Assembly: GCF_003480435.1 (NCBI RefSeq)
Contig: NZ_QUJB01000003.1
Span: 62,001-126,000, forward strand
DNA length: 64,000 bases
Source of the DNA: Clostridium sp. AM30-24
GTDB taxonomy: Bacteria > Bacillota > Clostridia > Lachnospirales > Lachnospiraceae
Reading direction: 5' to 3'
Below the pieces are notes generated by a model that saw only the letters and a program-made list of their open reading frames with translations, was not told the DNA's origin and did not search any database. Each line of letters opens with the position of its first letter. The first letter of the stretch is position 1. Positions 35,428 through 43,742 of the stretch are shown here, piece by piece. Position numbers and translations under genes: made by a program.

Positions 35428-37623
35428 ATGACAAAAAGACAAAAAAGAATTCTGGCACTGATGTTCGGCGCAGTTCTTTTAGGTGACTGTGCAGGCCGCG
35501 CCGGAACAATGATATCCGGACTTTCAAGTGCCTATGCGGCAACGGGTTCGGCGACAGTAAATGCCACGACCCTGAACGTGAGAAGTACGCCGGGGACAAC
35601 GGGGGCTATCGTAAAAAAACTTGCATATGGGGCAGCGGTTACGGTTGTCTCCGAGACTGCGGGATCAGATGGAAAGATCTGGTATAAAATCAAATTTTCT
35701 TCCGGTTCCGGGACACAGGAAGGTTATGTCCGTTCAGATTTTATTAAATTCCCGGTATCCTACAGCTACGATTCTAATTTTGAAAGCTATTTGAGCAGTC
35801 AGGGATTTCCGGAAAGCTATAAGGCATCCCTGCGCACACTCCACACGGAACATCCGACCTGGGTCTTTCAGGCACAGAAGACCGGACTTAACTGGAGTGA
35901 TGTGATGGAAGCTGAAGGAGCGGTTGGAACAAATCTGGTATCTAAGGCCAGCATTTCATCCTGGAAGTCCACGGATTACGGTGCCTATGACTGGAATTCA
36001 GGTAACTGGACCGGTTTTGATGGTGCATCCTGGGTGGCTGCATCAAAGGATATCGTTGCCTATTATATGGATCCGCGTAATTTCTTAAATGATACCTATG
36101 TGTTCCAGTTCCTGCATCACGCTTATGACAGCAACGCCCAGACGAGAGAGGGACTGACAAGCCTGATCACGGGAACATTTCTGGAAAAGACACCGGATGA
36201 GACAACGTCGGCCCAGAGTGTTCAGGAGACATCGGGAGCTGGAAACACAGGAACCGTGAATCATAACACGGGCACAGAAACATCCGGCAACCTTCAACAG
36301 GGTGAAAACTACGGACCGGGAATGAATTCTGGTACATCGAATGGAAGTCCTTCGGGAAACGTCACCGGTAGTTCCGGAAACGGAAGTCAGGGTGTGAGCC
36401 TCGAGGGACCGGGATCCGCAGTGAGTTCCACGATCAGCCAGAGAAAAATGTATACAACGGCACTTCCTGAGGTGGAGTATGGTCCGGGAATGGACGCGTC
36501 CGCGATCACTGACGATAACACCGGAGCATCCAACACATCACCGGTACCGACGGGACAGACATATGTGGATATTATTATGAAGGCAGCGTCCCAGACAGGT
36601 GTCAATCCGTATGTTCTCGGCGCGATGATCCTTCAGGAACAGGGGACTGGAAAATCAGGAAGTATTTCCGGAAAGACCGCCGGTTATGAAGGCTTCTATA
36701 ACTTTTTTAATATCGGCGCTTTTGCGTCGGGATCCATGTCCGCGGTCACAAGAGGTCTCTGGTATGCATCCCAGTCGGGAAGCTACGGAAGACCGTGGAA
36801 TTCCATTGAGAAATCCATCATCGGCGGCGCGACCTACTACGGAGAGAATTTCCTGAAAAACGGACAGGATACTTTCTATTTAAAGAAGTTTAACGTGCAG
36901 GGAAGTACCCCCTACAAACACCAGTATATGACAAATGTGGAGGGTGCGGCCGGAGAGGGCGCAAAGTTGGCGAGAGCTTACACGGACGAGATGAAGAAAC
37001 AGGCCCTCGTGTTTAAGATCCCGGTGTTCAATAACATGCCGGAGGCCGCATGCGCGAAGCCGACTGTAACAGGAAGCCCGAACAACAAACTGTCAGGAAT
37101 CACGATCGAGGGATATTCCCTGACACCGACCTTTAATAAGGATACAGAGAAATATGATCTCGTTGTGGATTCTTCTGTTTCTTCCGTCAATATCCGTGCC
37201 ACAGCGATCGATGCCAAAGCATCTGTCAGCGGAGCGGGAACCATAAACCTTGGAGGCGGAACGACGATCGTAAAGATTGTGGTGAAAGCTGAAAACGGCG
37301 ATATACGTACCTATCAGGTTTCCATCGCGAAAGGAAATGGGAATGGAAGTACCACGGTAGTCTCACCGTCAACGGGAAGTTCTGCCGGATCGACGGGCAG
37401 CGGATCGACCGTGGGACCAGGTGGGGCGACCGGTACGTCAAACAGCGGAAGCAGTTTCAGTACCACCGGTCCCGGATCGCAGAATTCTTATCCGGAGGGC
37501 GCATCGGGGTCTGGAAAGCTTGTGACGTCATCGACAGGAATGAGCGGAAATTCCTCTGATACAGGCTCCGGCTCTTATCCGGAGGGGGCATCCGGCAGCG
37601 GAAAACTTGTGACAGGTAACTGA
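35428..37623 (+). CDS. Secreted N-acetylglucosaminidase with SH3 and cadherin-like domains
   Basis: A 731-aa exported protein. A signal peptide ends near AYA (about 35). An SH3b domain follows (about 40-110, ATTLNVRSTPGTTGAIV to EGYVRSDFIKF), then a conserved extracellular segment and a Gly/Ser/Asn linker (about 260-345). A glucosaminidase-like domain comes next (about 380-530, TGVNPYVLGAMILQEQGTGKSG and GFYNFFNIGAF), then a cadherin-like beta-sandwich (about 555-635). The Ser/Gly tail carries two copies of SYPEGASGSGKLVT. It probably cleaves peptidoglycan during growth or separation. No sortase motif is seen. Confidence 0.82.
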   Translation: MTKRQKRILALMFGAVLLGDCAGRAGTMISGLSSAYAATGSATVNATTLNVRSTPGTTGAIVKKLAYGAAVTVVSETAGSDGKIWYKIKFSSGSGTQEGYVRSDFIKFPVSYSYDSNFESYLSSQGFPESYKASLRTLHTEHPTWVFQAQKTGLNWSDVMEAEGAVGTNLVSKASISSWKSTDYGAYDWNSGNWTGFDGASWVAASKDIVAYYMDPRNFLNDTYVFQFLHHAYDSNAQTREGLTSLITGTFLEKTPDETTSAQSVQETSGAGNTGTVNHNTGTETSGNLQQGENYGPGMNSGTSNGSPSGNVTGSSGNGSQGVSLEGPGSAVSSTISQRKMYTTALPEVEYGPGMDASAITDDNTGASNTSPVPTGQTYVDIIMKAASQTGVNPYVLGAMILQEQGTGKSGSISGKTAGYEGFYNFFNIGAFASGSMSAVTRGLWYASQSGSYGRPWNSIEKSIIGGATYYGENFLKNGQDTFYLKKFNVQGSTPYKHQYMTNVEGAAGEGAKLARAYTDEMKKQALVFKIPVFNNMPEAACAKPTVTGSPNNKLSGITIEGYSLTPTFNKDTEKYDLVVDSSVSSVNIRATAIDAKASVSGAGTINLGGGTTIVKIVVKAENGDIRTYQVSIAKGNGNGSTTVVSPSTGSSAGSTGSGSTVGPGGATGTSNSGSSFSTTGPGSQNSYPEGASGSGKLVTSSTGMSGNSSDTGSGSYPEGASGSGKLVTGN

Positions 37624-37761
37624 TCCGGAATGTGTTTTGCGCGGCGGTGAAGGGATTGAACAGTTACGTTTCTGGATAGACTATGCTTAGAAGTCCGGAC
37701 AGAACTTTTGGAAACAGATCAGGTTCTGTCTGGAAAATACTGGAATAGGAGATAAAGAAAT

Positions 37762-39603
37762 ATGAATAAATACATGAAAAAACTGGCGGCGGGACTTTTG
37801 GCGTTCGCGCTGATGGTCATGCTGCTGCCGGCCGGTTCTCTGGTTTCGTTCGCGGCCAGCGGAAAACTCTCGTTTTCCGACCCGACCGCATCCGTAGGAG
37901 ATCAGGTATCCGTGACAATGAAGATCGCCGCGGACGCAGCTCTTGGTTCCTCAGATGTGATGCTTCAGTACGACGCGGATGCTCTTGAGTTCGTCAGTGG
38001 AACGAACTCAAACGGTGGTGCCGGATCGGTTCGCGTCATCGGTTCCGCGGAAGCTGCAGACCAGAAGACATTCAGCTTCACATTAAAGTTTAAGGCATTA
38101 AAGGCAGGAACCACCTCCATCACGGTAAAATCCCAGGAGGTTTATGATGCCGATTCAAAGGCTGTCACGCTGGATCATGTTGGAAGCTCTTCTGTGAAAG
38201 TTAATGCTGCGGACACTTCCTCTAAAGACGCATCCTTAGCGTCTCTCACGATATCACCGGGTACCTTAAAACCGGCCTTCTCCGCAGATGTAACAGAGTA
38301 TACAGCGGCTGTTTCCAGTGATGTGACATCTGTTACGGTCAGTGCACCGGCAAAGGATGGCGGCGCGAAAGTTGCTGTCAGCGGAAACGATGAGTTGCAG
38401 GATGGAGAGAACACGATCACCTGTACCGTGACGGCAGAGGATGGTGTGACCACAAAGACCTACACCATCGTTGTCACAAAGTCTGATGACGCAGCCGCTT
38501 CCGATGGGGAGACAGGTGCTGATTCCGCAGAGACAAACGCGGGAGTTGTCGGACAGGACGGCAACTGGACGGTTGCGGATACCTTTGATGACTCGGAGCT
38601 TCCATCCGGCTTTACGGCCACGGAGATCGAGTACGAGGGAAAAACAGTAAAGGCAGCCACAGATGACTCCGGAATTACGTTACTTTACATGACTGATGAT
38701 TCCGGCAACGGAGATTTCTTTGTTTACAACAGTGAGACAGGAACCTTATCTGCCTATGTTGTCGTGAAGATGGCAGAAAAGACGGTTGTAGTTCTTCCGC
38801 CGGAGTGCATCCCGGAGGAAACGAAACTTCCGGATGGCTTTGCCGAGTGTACGATCGATATCGGAAACCACACGGTTCACGGATGGATCTGGAAAGACAA
38901 CGGAGATTCCGCACCGGAATATTGCATCGTTTACGGCCGCAATGAGAACGGTGAGGAGGGATTCTACCGCTACGATCAGAAAGAGATGACACTTCAGCGT
39001 TACTTCCAGGATCCGGACGCAGCGGATGCCCGCAGCAAATACTTAAAGGTTGCTGAGGATTACAACAGTCTGTTAAAGGACTATGAGATCCGCGGATTCT
39101 TTGTGATCGGACTCTTTGGTCTCAGCATTGTTCTTGTGATCATTATCATCGTTCTTCTACTTAGAAAACCGAAGACGCCGAAGAATCCGGTACGGGGCGG
39201 TTACGATGATTATGATGATTATGAGTCCGGACGGAAAAACAGCAAATCTGAGCTGAAAAAGGTACAGAAGTCCGGAAAGACAGGGAAAGCGCCGGAGAGA
39301 AGACTGATGTCCGGAACAACTGCCCAGCGGGAAGAAGTTTTCGATGATGAAGAGGAAGCACTGCCTCGCAGAAGACCGGCTGCCGCAGAAAGACAGGAAT
39401 CGTTGAAAACAGAACCTGTTTCCGAGAGAACGGACGTCCCGGAGAGACCGGAAAGACCGATGAAACAGAACGTGGAGGATATGGAAAAGGATCTTTCAAA
39501 GAATCTGGCAATGGAAGCTGCGAAAGCAGCTCCGAAGGCAGCTCCGGCCGCGAAAACGGAGAAGGAAGACGATGATCTGGAGTTTATTGATCTGGATCTG
39601 TAA
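37762..39603 (+). CDS. Cohesin-domain surface protein with C-terminal membrane anchor
   Basis: 613 aa. A signal peptide (ending near FAA, about 32) is followed by a cohesin-like domain (about 35-150, KLSFSDPTASVGDQVSVTMK to SSVKVN), then a cadherin-like beta-sandwich (about 155-240). A Thr/Asp-rich region follows, then one membrane helix (about 450-470, IGLFGLSIVLVIIIIVLLL) and a charged, probably cytoplasmic tail of about 140 residues. Cohesins bind dockerins in cellulosome-type assemblies, but no dockerin is encoded in this window. It shares the cadherin-like domain type with the preceding glucosaminidase. The 138-bp gap between the two genes shows no terminator, so co-transcription is possible. 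Confidence 0.78.
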   Translation: MNKYMKKLAAGLLAFALMVMLLPAGSLVSFAASGKLSFSDPTASVGDQVSVTMKIAADAALGSSDVMLQYDADALEFVSGTNSNGGAGSVRVIGSAEAADQKTFSFTLKFKALKAGTTSITVKSQEVYDADSKAVTLDHVGSSSVKVNAADTSSKDASLASLTISPGTLKPAFSADVTEYTAAVSSDVTSVTVSAPAKDGGAKVAVSGNDELQDGENTITCTVTAEDGVTTKTYTIVVTKSDDAAASDGETGADSAETNAGVVGQDGNWTVADTFDDSELPSGFTATEIEYEGKTVKAATDDSGITLLYMTDDSGNGDFFVYNSETGTLSAYVVVKMAEKTVVVLPPECIPEETKLPDGFAECTIDIGNHTVHGWIWKDNGDSAPEYCIVYGRNENGEEGFYRYDQKEMTLQRYFQDPDAADARSKYLKVAEDYNSLLKDYEIRGFFVIGLFGLSIVLVIIIIVLLLRKPKTPKNPVRGGYDDYDDYESGRKNSKSELKKVQKSGKTGKAPERRLMSGTTAQREEVFDDEEEALPRRRPAAAERQESLKTEPVSERTDVPERPERPMKQNVEDMEKDLSKNLAMEAAKAAPKAAPAAKTEKEDDDLEFIDLDL

Positions 39604-39660
39604 ATAATAGCATGAAAAAAGTGCCGTTATATAGTTCTTTCTGAATTTCGAAAATTAGTA

Positions 39661-39692
39661 AAAAAGCAGGTATGGAAATATCTGCTTTTTTA
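39661..39692 (+). terminator. Intrinsic terminator, left border of the restriction island
   Basis: AAAAGCAG with CTGCTTTT stem followed by TT. A possible -10 (TATAAT, 39709-39714) for the next gene follows without a clear -35. Confidence 0.8.
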
Positions 39693-39855
39693 CTGGTTAG
39701 TCAATGAATATAATTGTTTAGAAAAGAACGTGGACTTAGCTAAAAATGTTTTGTTTTACTGGGAGATGCGGACAGAAGATTGTAAAAACCGCTCACGGAT
39801 TTACTGTTACCATTGTTAATTGATGATTCAGAGACATAAAATTGGAGAAGGTAAA

Positions 39856-40446
39856 ATGAATTACACATTAAAAAATGAACGTATTGAGGCTTATAATCAA
39901 AGTGATAAATATGTGTTTCCCAAGTACACTTCCCAGCTAATTAACTGGGCCAATCAAAATGCGCAGGGAACCCGTCCTCGTGTCGTAGGTCAGATGTCGG
40001 AACTATTTCCTGAATTTATGAACTGTGCCAAAAGAATATCCATCGAATACTGGAAGGAGTTTTATCTTAAGCAGTATCCTTTTGCTTTTGAAGAGGCTAC
40101 CGATAAGATCTACGCACAAATTGAGAACCTCCGTGAAGCAATTAAGCTGATTGACCGTGACATGGTAGAGCGCTGGGTCGAGGATCTTATCATCAACAAA
40201 ACCTTTAATGGCCTTTACTTTCAAAAAGCGATTCTTGCATCATTGGCTGAACTCAAAGGAGCTTCTTACAGACTGGCTAATTCTGATGAGGAAGCGAAAG
40301 GAATTGACGGCTTTGTAGGATCAATTCCGTATTCTGTTAAACCTGACACCTACAAAACCATGGGGCGTCTTTCAGAGACAATTGATGTGAAGATGATTTA
40401 TTACACCAAAACAAAGGCTGGTCTGAAAATCGAAGTAGAGGATTGA
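39856..40446 (+). CDS. MjaI-family type II restriction endonuclease (predicted)
   Basis: A 196-aa protein resembling MjaI-type endonucleases, whose founding member cuts CTAG. The segment YTSQLINWANQNAQGTRPRVVGQMSEL is conserved as I recall it. GIDGFVGSIPYSVKPDTYK, with an Asp and a downstream Lys, could be a PD-(D/E)XK-type active site. The gene is AT-richer than its neighbours and paired with a convergent DNA methylase and an HTH protein, as expected of a mobile restriction system. ATG 39856 follows GGAGAAGGT. Confidence 0.72.
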   Translation: MNYTLKNERIEAYNQSDKYVFPKYTSQLINWANQNAQGTRPRVVGQMSELFPEFMNCAKRISIEYWKEFYLKQYPFAFEEATDKIYAQIENLREAIKLIDRDMVERWVEDLIINKTFNGLYFQKAILASLAELKGASYRLANSDEEAKGIDGFVGSIPYSVKPDTYKTMGRLSETIDVKMIYYTKTKAGLKIEVED

Positions 40447-40693
40447 CTGTTATTATAACAATGTCAAATCCTGTGAAGAAATTGATGAGCCTTTCCGTTT
40501 GCATTATCAATATATGTCCATCTATATGGGCAGTGCAAAAAGCTCCTAAGAGAAAGGGCATAAAACTTTCCACCGTGATTTTGGTGGGAAAGTGTTTATT
40601 ATTGAACCAGTAAACGGGTCTGTCTCGGAACGCATCGAAAGACAGATTAAAGATGAAGCTAAGCTTTTATCACAACTTCCTAAACGAGTATAA
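40445..40693 (+). pseudogene. Decayed 3' gene fragment inside the restriction island
   Basis: One reading frame of 82 codons contains a single internal stop (TAA near 40553). Before it the frame reads YYNNVKSCEEIDEPFRLHYQ and a short tail; after it, HKTFHRDFGGKVFIIEPVNG then SVSERIERQIKDEAKLLSQL. Both halves look protein-like and end at a proper stop. There is no start or RBS. I do not recognise the family. It probably is the tail of a lost gene, truncated when the endonuclease gene arrived. Confidence 0.55.
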
Positions 40694-40701
40694 ACATAGT
40701 T

Positions 40702-40741
40702 AAAGCAGTGGGTATCGTCTCCGTTACTCACTGCTTTTCTT
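40702..40741. terminator. Terminator between the convergent endonuclease side and methylase gene
   Basis: AAAGCAGTG pairs with CACTGCTTT, followed on the plus strand by TCTTTT. It abuts the methylase stop codon. Confidence 0.75.
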
Positions 40742-41815
40742 TTACAATGCTAAACTCATTTGCTCTGACCGCTGTATTGGTTTGTATTTTTCGTAATGGC
40801 ATTCATAGCCGGACTCTGTTCTTTCAATACTTTTCAGCTGTTCAATTTCAATCGCTGTTTCCTGTCTGGTTTTCACATTAAAGCCATGTGGACCATTTTC
40901 GTAGCATTTGGCTTTTTTGTCATCCGGCAAAGCAGCAATGAACTCCAAATGACGCTGTATTCGATTGTCAATAATCGTATTAGCAGCTTCAGTAGTGATC
41001 CCCATGTTCTCGATTGCAAGGTTTACAATTTCAGGATCAATATCTACACCGATGCTATTTCGGTTTGAAATCATGCATGCGACATTTGTTGTTCCCAATC
41101 CTGCGAATGGATCAAGGACAGTATCTCCTTCTGCTGAATACATATTGATTAGACGGTAAGGTATTTCAAACGGGAATGATGCGTTGCGATCTCGAGACGC
41201 CTTTGTCTTTGCCATAAACTGAGAGGTTCCCTTGATCTCCCATAAATCTGAGAACCATACATTTCGCTCTTCCCAAAAAAACGCACTTTTCTGTCGTAAA
41301 TCTTTCCCGGTTCCCTTAAATACACGTTTCCCGCCTTTTCTAAAGATCAAGACATATTCATGTTCATATGTTACATAGGCTCCGGCTGGGTACATTCCTG
41401 ATCCCATAAACTTGTTGGGGGCATTTGATTGTTTCCGCCAATGCACATCAGGAAGAACGCTATACCCCATCGCCAGAAAATGATTGATAATCTTAGTGTG
41501 ATTTGAGTATAACTGAAATTCTCCATTTATTGTTCTTGTTGCATCTCCAATGTTAATGCAAACAAATCCGTTATCGTCGAGTACTCTGTTGCATTCTTTC
41601 CAAACCGCGTTTAACAAATCATGCATTTTGTTAAAAGCAGCCATTCCGTCTCCGTTGGCTAAATCTACACCGATCTCTGGGTTCTGCTCGGAGAACATCT
41701 TATCCCACATTTCGACCATAGGGTATGGTGGTGAAGTGACCACCAAATTGACACTTTTATCAGAGAGCGTTGATAAATTGCTGCTATTAGCAGCGATCAT
41801 AGTATGATTCGTCAT
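40742..41815 (-). CDS. Site-specific DNA methyltransferase, N4-cytosine type (class beta)
   Basis: A 357-aa methylase with catalytic motif TSPPYP at 27-32 and the SAM-binding motif DPFAGLGTTNVA in the C-terminal half, the beta-class order. A Ser in S-P-P-Y favours N4-cytosine methylation, which fits a CTAG-type partner to the MjaI-like endonuclease. The target itself is inferred from that pairing. It starts 1 bp after the stop of the HTH gene, so the two form one transcript. AT-rich codon use differs from the flanking genes. Confidence 0.88.
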   Translation of the reverse strand: MTNHTMIAANSSNLSTLSDKSVNLVVTSPPYPMVEMWDKMFSEQNPEIGVDLANGDGMAAFNKMHDLLNAVWKECNRVLDDNGFVCINIGDATRTINGEFQLYSNHTKIINHFLAMGYSVLPDVHWRKQSNAPNKFMGSGMYPAGAYVTYEHEYVLIFRKGGKRVFKGTGKDLRQKSAFFWEERNVWFSDLWEIKGTSQFMAKTKASRDRNASFPFEIPYRLINMYSAEGDTVLDPFAGLGTTNVACMISNRNSIGVDIDPEIVNLAIENMGITTEAANTIIDNRIQRHLEFIAALPDDKKAKCYENGPHGFNVKTRQETAIEIEQLKSIERTESGYECHYEKYKPIQRSEQMSLAL

Positions 41816-41816
41816 G

Positions 41817-42029
41817 TCATTCTATCCTTTCGCCATTTTCCATTTCAAAAAAGCTACGATACTGTACGCCAAGCGCTGCGCATATCAATTCTATTTCCTC
41901 ATCAGTAACAGTATTTCGCTTGAGCTTCGCATTTAGATTCTGCGAACTTTCATTTATCATTCGGGCTAAAGCCGCAATGCTTATATTCTTTCGAACACAT
42001 AGCACTTTGATTTGTTCTGATCTATTCAT
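41817..42029 (-). CDS. Small XRE-type HTH regulator of the restriction system
   Basis: A 70-aa helix-turn-helix protein (SIAALARMINESSQNLNAKL is the HTH core, about 17-36). It is the size of controller (C) proteins that delay endonuclease expression after entry of a type II system. Here it precedes the methylase rather than the endonuclease, so it may instead autoregulate the methylase operon. The stop codon is 1 bp from the methylase start. Confidence 0.78.
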   Translation of the reverse strand: MNRSEQIKVLCVRKNISIAALARMINESSQNLNAKLKRNTVTDEEIELICAALGVQYRSFFEMENGERIE

Positions 42030-42050
42030 AGTATCACCTCACGAATGGAT

Positions 42051-42080
42051 ATTATAAAACAATCAGTTGACAAATGCAAC
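42051..42080 (-). promoter_or_regulatory. Possible promoter/operator of the HTH-methylase operon
   Basis: Minus-strand TATAAT at 42051-42056. A weak -35 overlaps the inverted repeat GTTG-N7-CAAC (42066-42080), which could bind the HTH protein. The gap 42081-42249 contains only a 57-codon GTG-started frame without RBS. Confidence 0.4.
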
Positions 42081-42249
42081 ATTATTATTGTCATTCAAGG
42101 AAGTATAAGATGAAATGGGGCTGTGATTGAAAAGAACATTGATCAAATCAAAAGATTCGATTTTAGAAGTGGATTAGCCAATCTGGAGAAAAATGCAAAC
42201 GGGCTTTTCTGCCTGAAAGTCAAGACTTTTCTCCTCCTGAATTATTATA

Positions 42250-42284
42250 AAGCAGGCTGGTATTTATTAAATACCAGCCTGCTT
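42250..42284. terminator. Perfect 35-nt palindromic hairpin, right border of the island
   Basis: The arm starting AAGCAGGCTGGTATTTA at 42250 is perfectly repeated in inverse after a single central T. No long T-run follows on either strand, but the stem is strong and lies between the island and the pfkB-type gene. Confidence 0.65.
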
Positions 42285-42369
42285 CATTTGTCATGATACT
42301 AGGGTCAAAAGCTTTTGCCCCCAACATCTTGTCATATCCAAAGTACAGAAAGAACTGCAGATAAAGTTA

Positions 42370-43392
42370 TCACCGGTTCATCTCACTGACAGGTCCTGTG
42401 GAGTGGTGCTCACGGATGATACGGTCGATCTCCTTAAAGTCAGAGGACGGAAGATCGCCCGGTACGGTATTCTTGACACTGGATGTAGCGTTACCGAACT
42501 GCATGGCCTTTTCCGGATCGCCGTATTTTAAGAGACCGAAGAGAACTCCTGCGACGTATGCATCGCCGGAACCGATCCGGTCGATTACATCGATATCGTT
42601 GTATGGTTCTTCTGTGTAATATTTATCGGTGCGGGCATCGTAGACGATGGAAGTAAAGTTGTGTTTTCGCGGGCTGATGACGGTACGCTGGGTAGTAGCC
42701 ACGATCTTTACACCGTAATCGGTGGCATAGCTCTTCATGATATCTGTCAGATCGCCGGTCTTTTTGAACATGCGGCGGCTTGTCTCCTCAGAGACGAAGA
42801 GTACGTCGACCAGCGGAAGAATCTCCTCGATGGTCTTTCGCGCCTCCTCTTCACTCCAGAGGTTTGCGCGGTAGTTCACATCAAAGGAAATAATGGCTCC
42901 GGCAGCCTTGAAACGGCGGATCAGCTCCACAGCGACGTTCTGCATATTCTGACAGAGTGCCAGGGAGATTCCGCTTGTATGGAACATTTTTGCGGAATGA
43001 TAAATATCTTCCGGGATCTCGCTCATCTTGATCCTTGTGACAGATGCCTGATGGCGGTCATAGACGATCGTAGGTTTTCTTGGAGCGGCGCCCATCTCAT
43101 AATAGTAGAGTCCAAGTCTCGCGTCCGGTGTATCATCATAGACCAGATAGTCATCGGACACTCCGACAAAACGGATCCGGTTCTTGATAAAGGTTCCGAG
43201 TTCATTCTGTGGCAGCTTGGAAACGATACCGGTACGGAGTCCTAAAAGGGCAACGCCGGAAGCAACATTGAGTTCTGCTCCACCGGCACGTTTTTCAAAG
43301 ATATCGCCATCGACGATGCGGGCATGACGCGGTGGTGAGAGACGCAGCATGATCTCGCCAAATGTAATCAGATCGAAAGAATTTTTGTCCAT
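42370..43392 (-). CDS. PfkB-family sugar kinase, probably 2-keto-3-deoxygluconate kinase
   Basis: 340 aa with the ribokinase fold. The N-terminal ITFGEIMLRLSPP and the AGGAELNVASGVALLG segment bind the sugar, and the C-terminal DRIGSGDAYVAGVLFGLL carries the catalytic Asp and anion hole. The start resembles KdgK rather than fructokinase. No KDPG aldolase or uronate gene is adjacent, so the substrate stays tentative. GGAGGAA lies 6 nt upstream. Confidence 0.82.
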   Translation of the reverse strand: MDKNSFDLITFGEIMLRLSPPRHARIVDGDIFEKRAGGAELNVASGVALLGLRTGIVSKLPQNELGTFIKNRIRFVGVSDDYLVYDDTPDARLGLYYYEMGAAPRKPTIVYDRHQASVTRIKMSEIPEDIYHSAKMFHTSGISLALCQNMQNVAVELIRRFKAAGAIISFDVNYRANLWSEEEARKTIEEILPLVDVLFVSEETSRRMFKKTGDLTDIMKSYATDYGVKIVATTQRTVISPRKHNFTSIVYDARTDKYYTEEPYNDIDVIDRIGSGDAYVAGVLFGLLKYGDPEKAMQFGNATSSVKNTVPGDLPSSDFKEIDRIIREHHSTGPVSEMNR

Positions 43393-43447
43393 ATCATTTC
43401 CTCCGGATTATATATATTTTGTGAAAAATTTAGCAGGCTATATTCAC

Positions 43448-43476
43448 AGTATAATCCCGGAATAGAAATTCGTCAA
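43448..43476 (-). promoter_or_regulatory. Sigma-A promoter of the PfkB-type gene
   Basis: Minus-strand TTGACG (43471-43476), 17-bp spacer, TATACT (43448-43453). The -35 is one arm of a dyad, CGTCAAA (43471-43477) and TTTGACG (43493-43499), that may be an operator. Confidence 0.7.
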
Positions 43477-43608
43477 AGGATTTTCAGTAATTTTTGACGA
43501 TGATTTTCGAAAGAAACTGAAAGAACAGACAGGAATGTGAAAACAGGAGGAGATCATGGCTGAACAGTAACAATTCCGGGAACTTGTGAAATTTCCCCCT
43601 TTAATTCT

Positions 43609-43638
43609 TTGGAAAAATGTGCTAATATTAAGTATTAT
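43609..43638 (+). promoter_or_regulatory. Possible promoter of glnS
   Basis: TTGGAA (43609-43614), 18-bp spacer, TATTAT (43633-43638). No T-box was recognised in the roughly 100-nt leader. Confidence 0.5.
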
Positions 43639-43742
43639 ATATATAACAGTTCGATATCTGACTACCGGTCAAAGACGGCGGAAATAAAAATAGAAGAAAG
43701 ATGTACGGGCATGTTATTGAAAAACGAAATGGAGGAATTGAT

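Noticed and set aside
42123..42296. 57-codon GTG-initiated frame between the HTH gene and the palindrome
   Set aside because: No RBS, runs through the palindrome, and no recognisable domain; may be debris.
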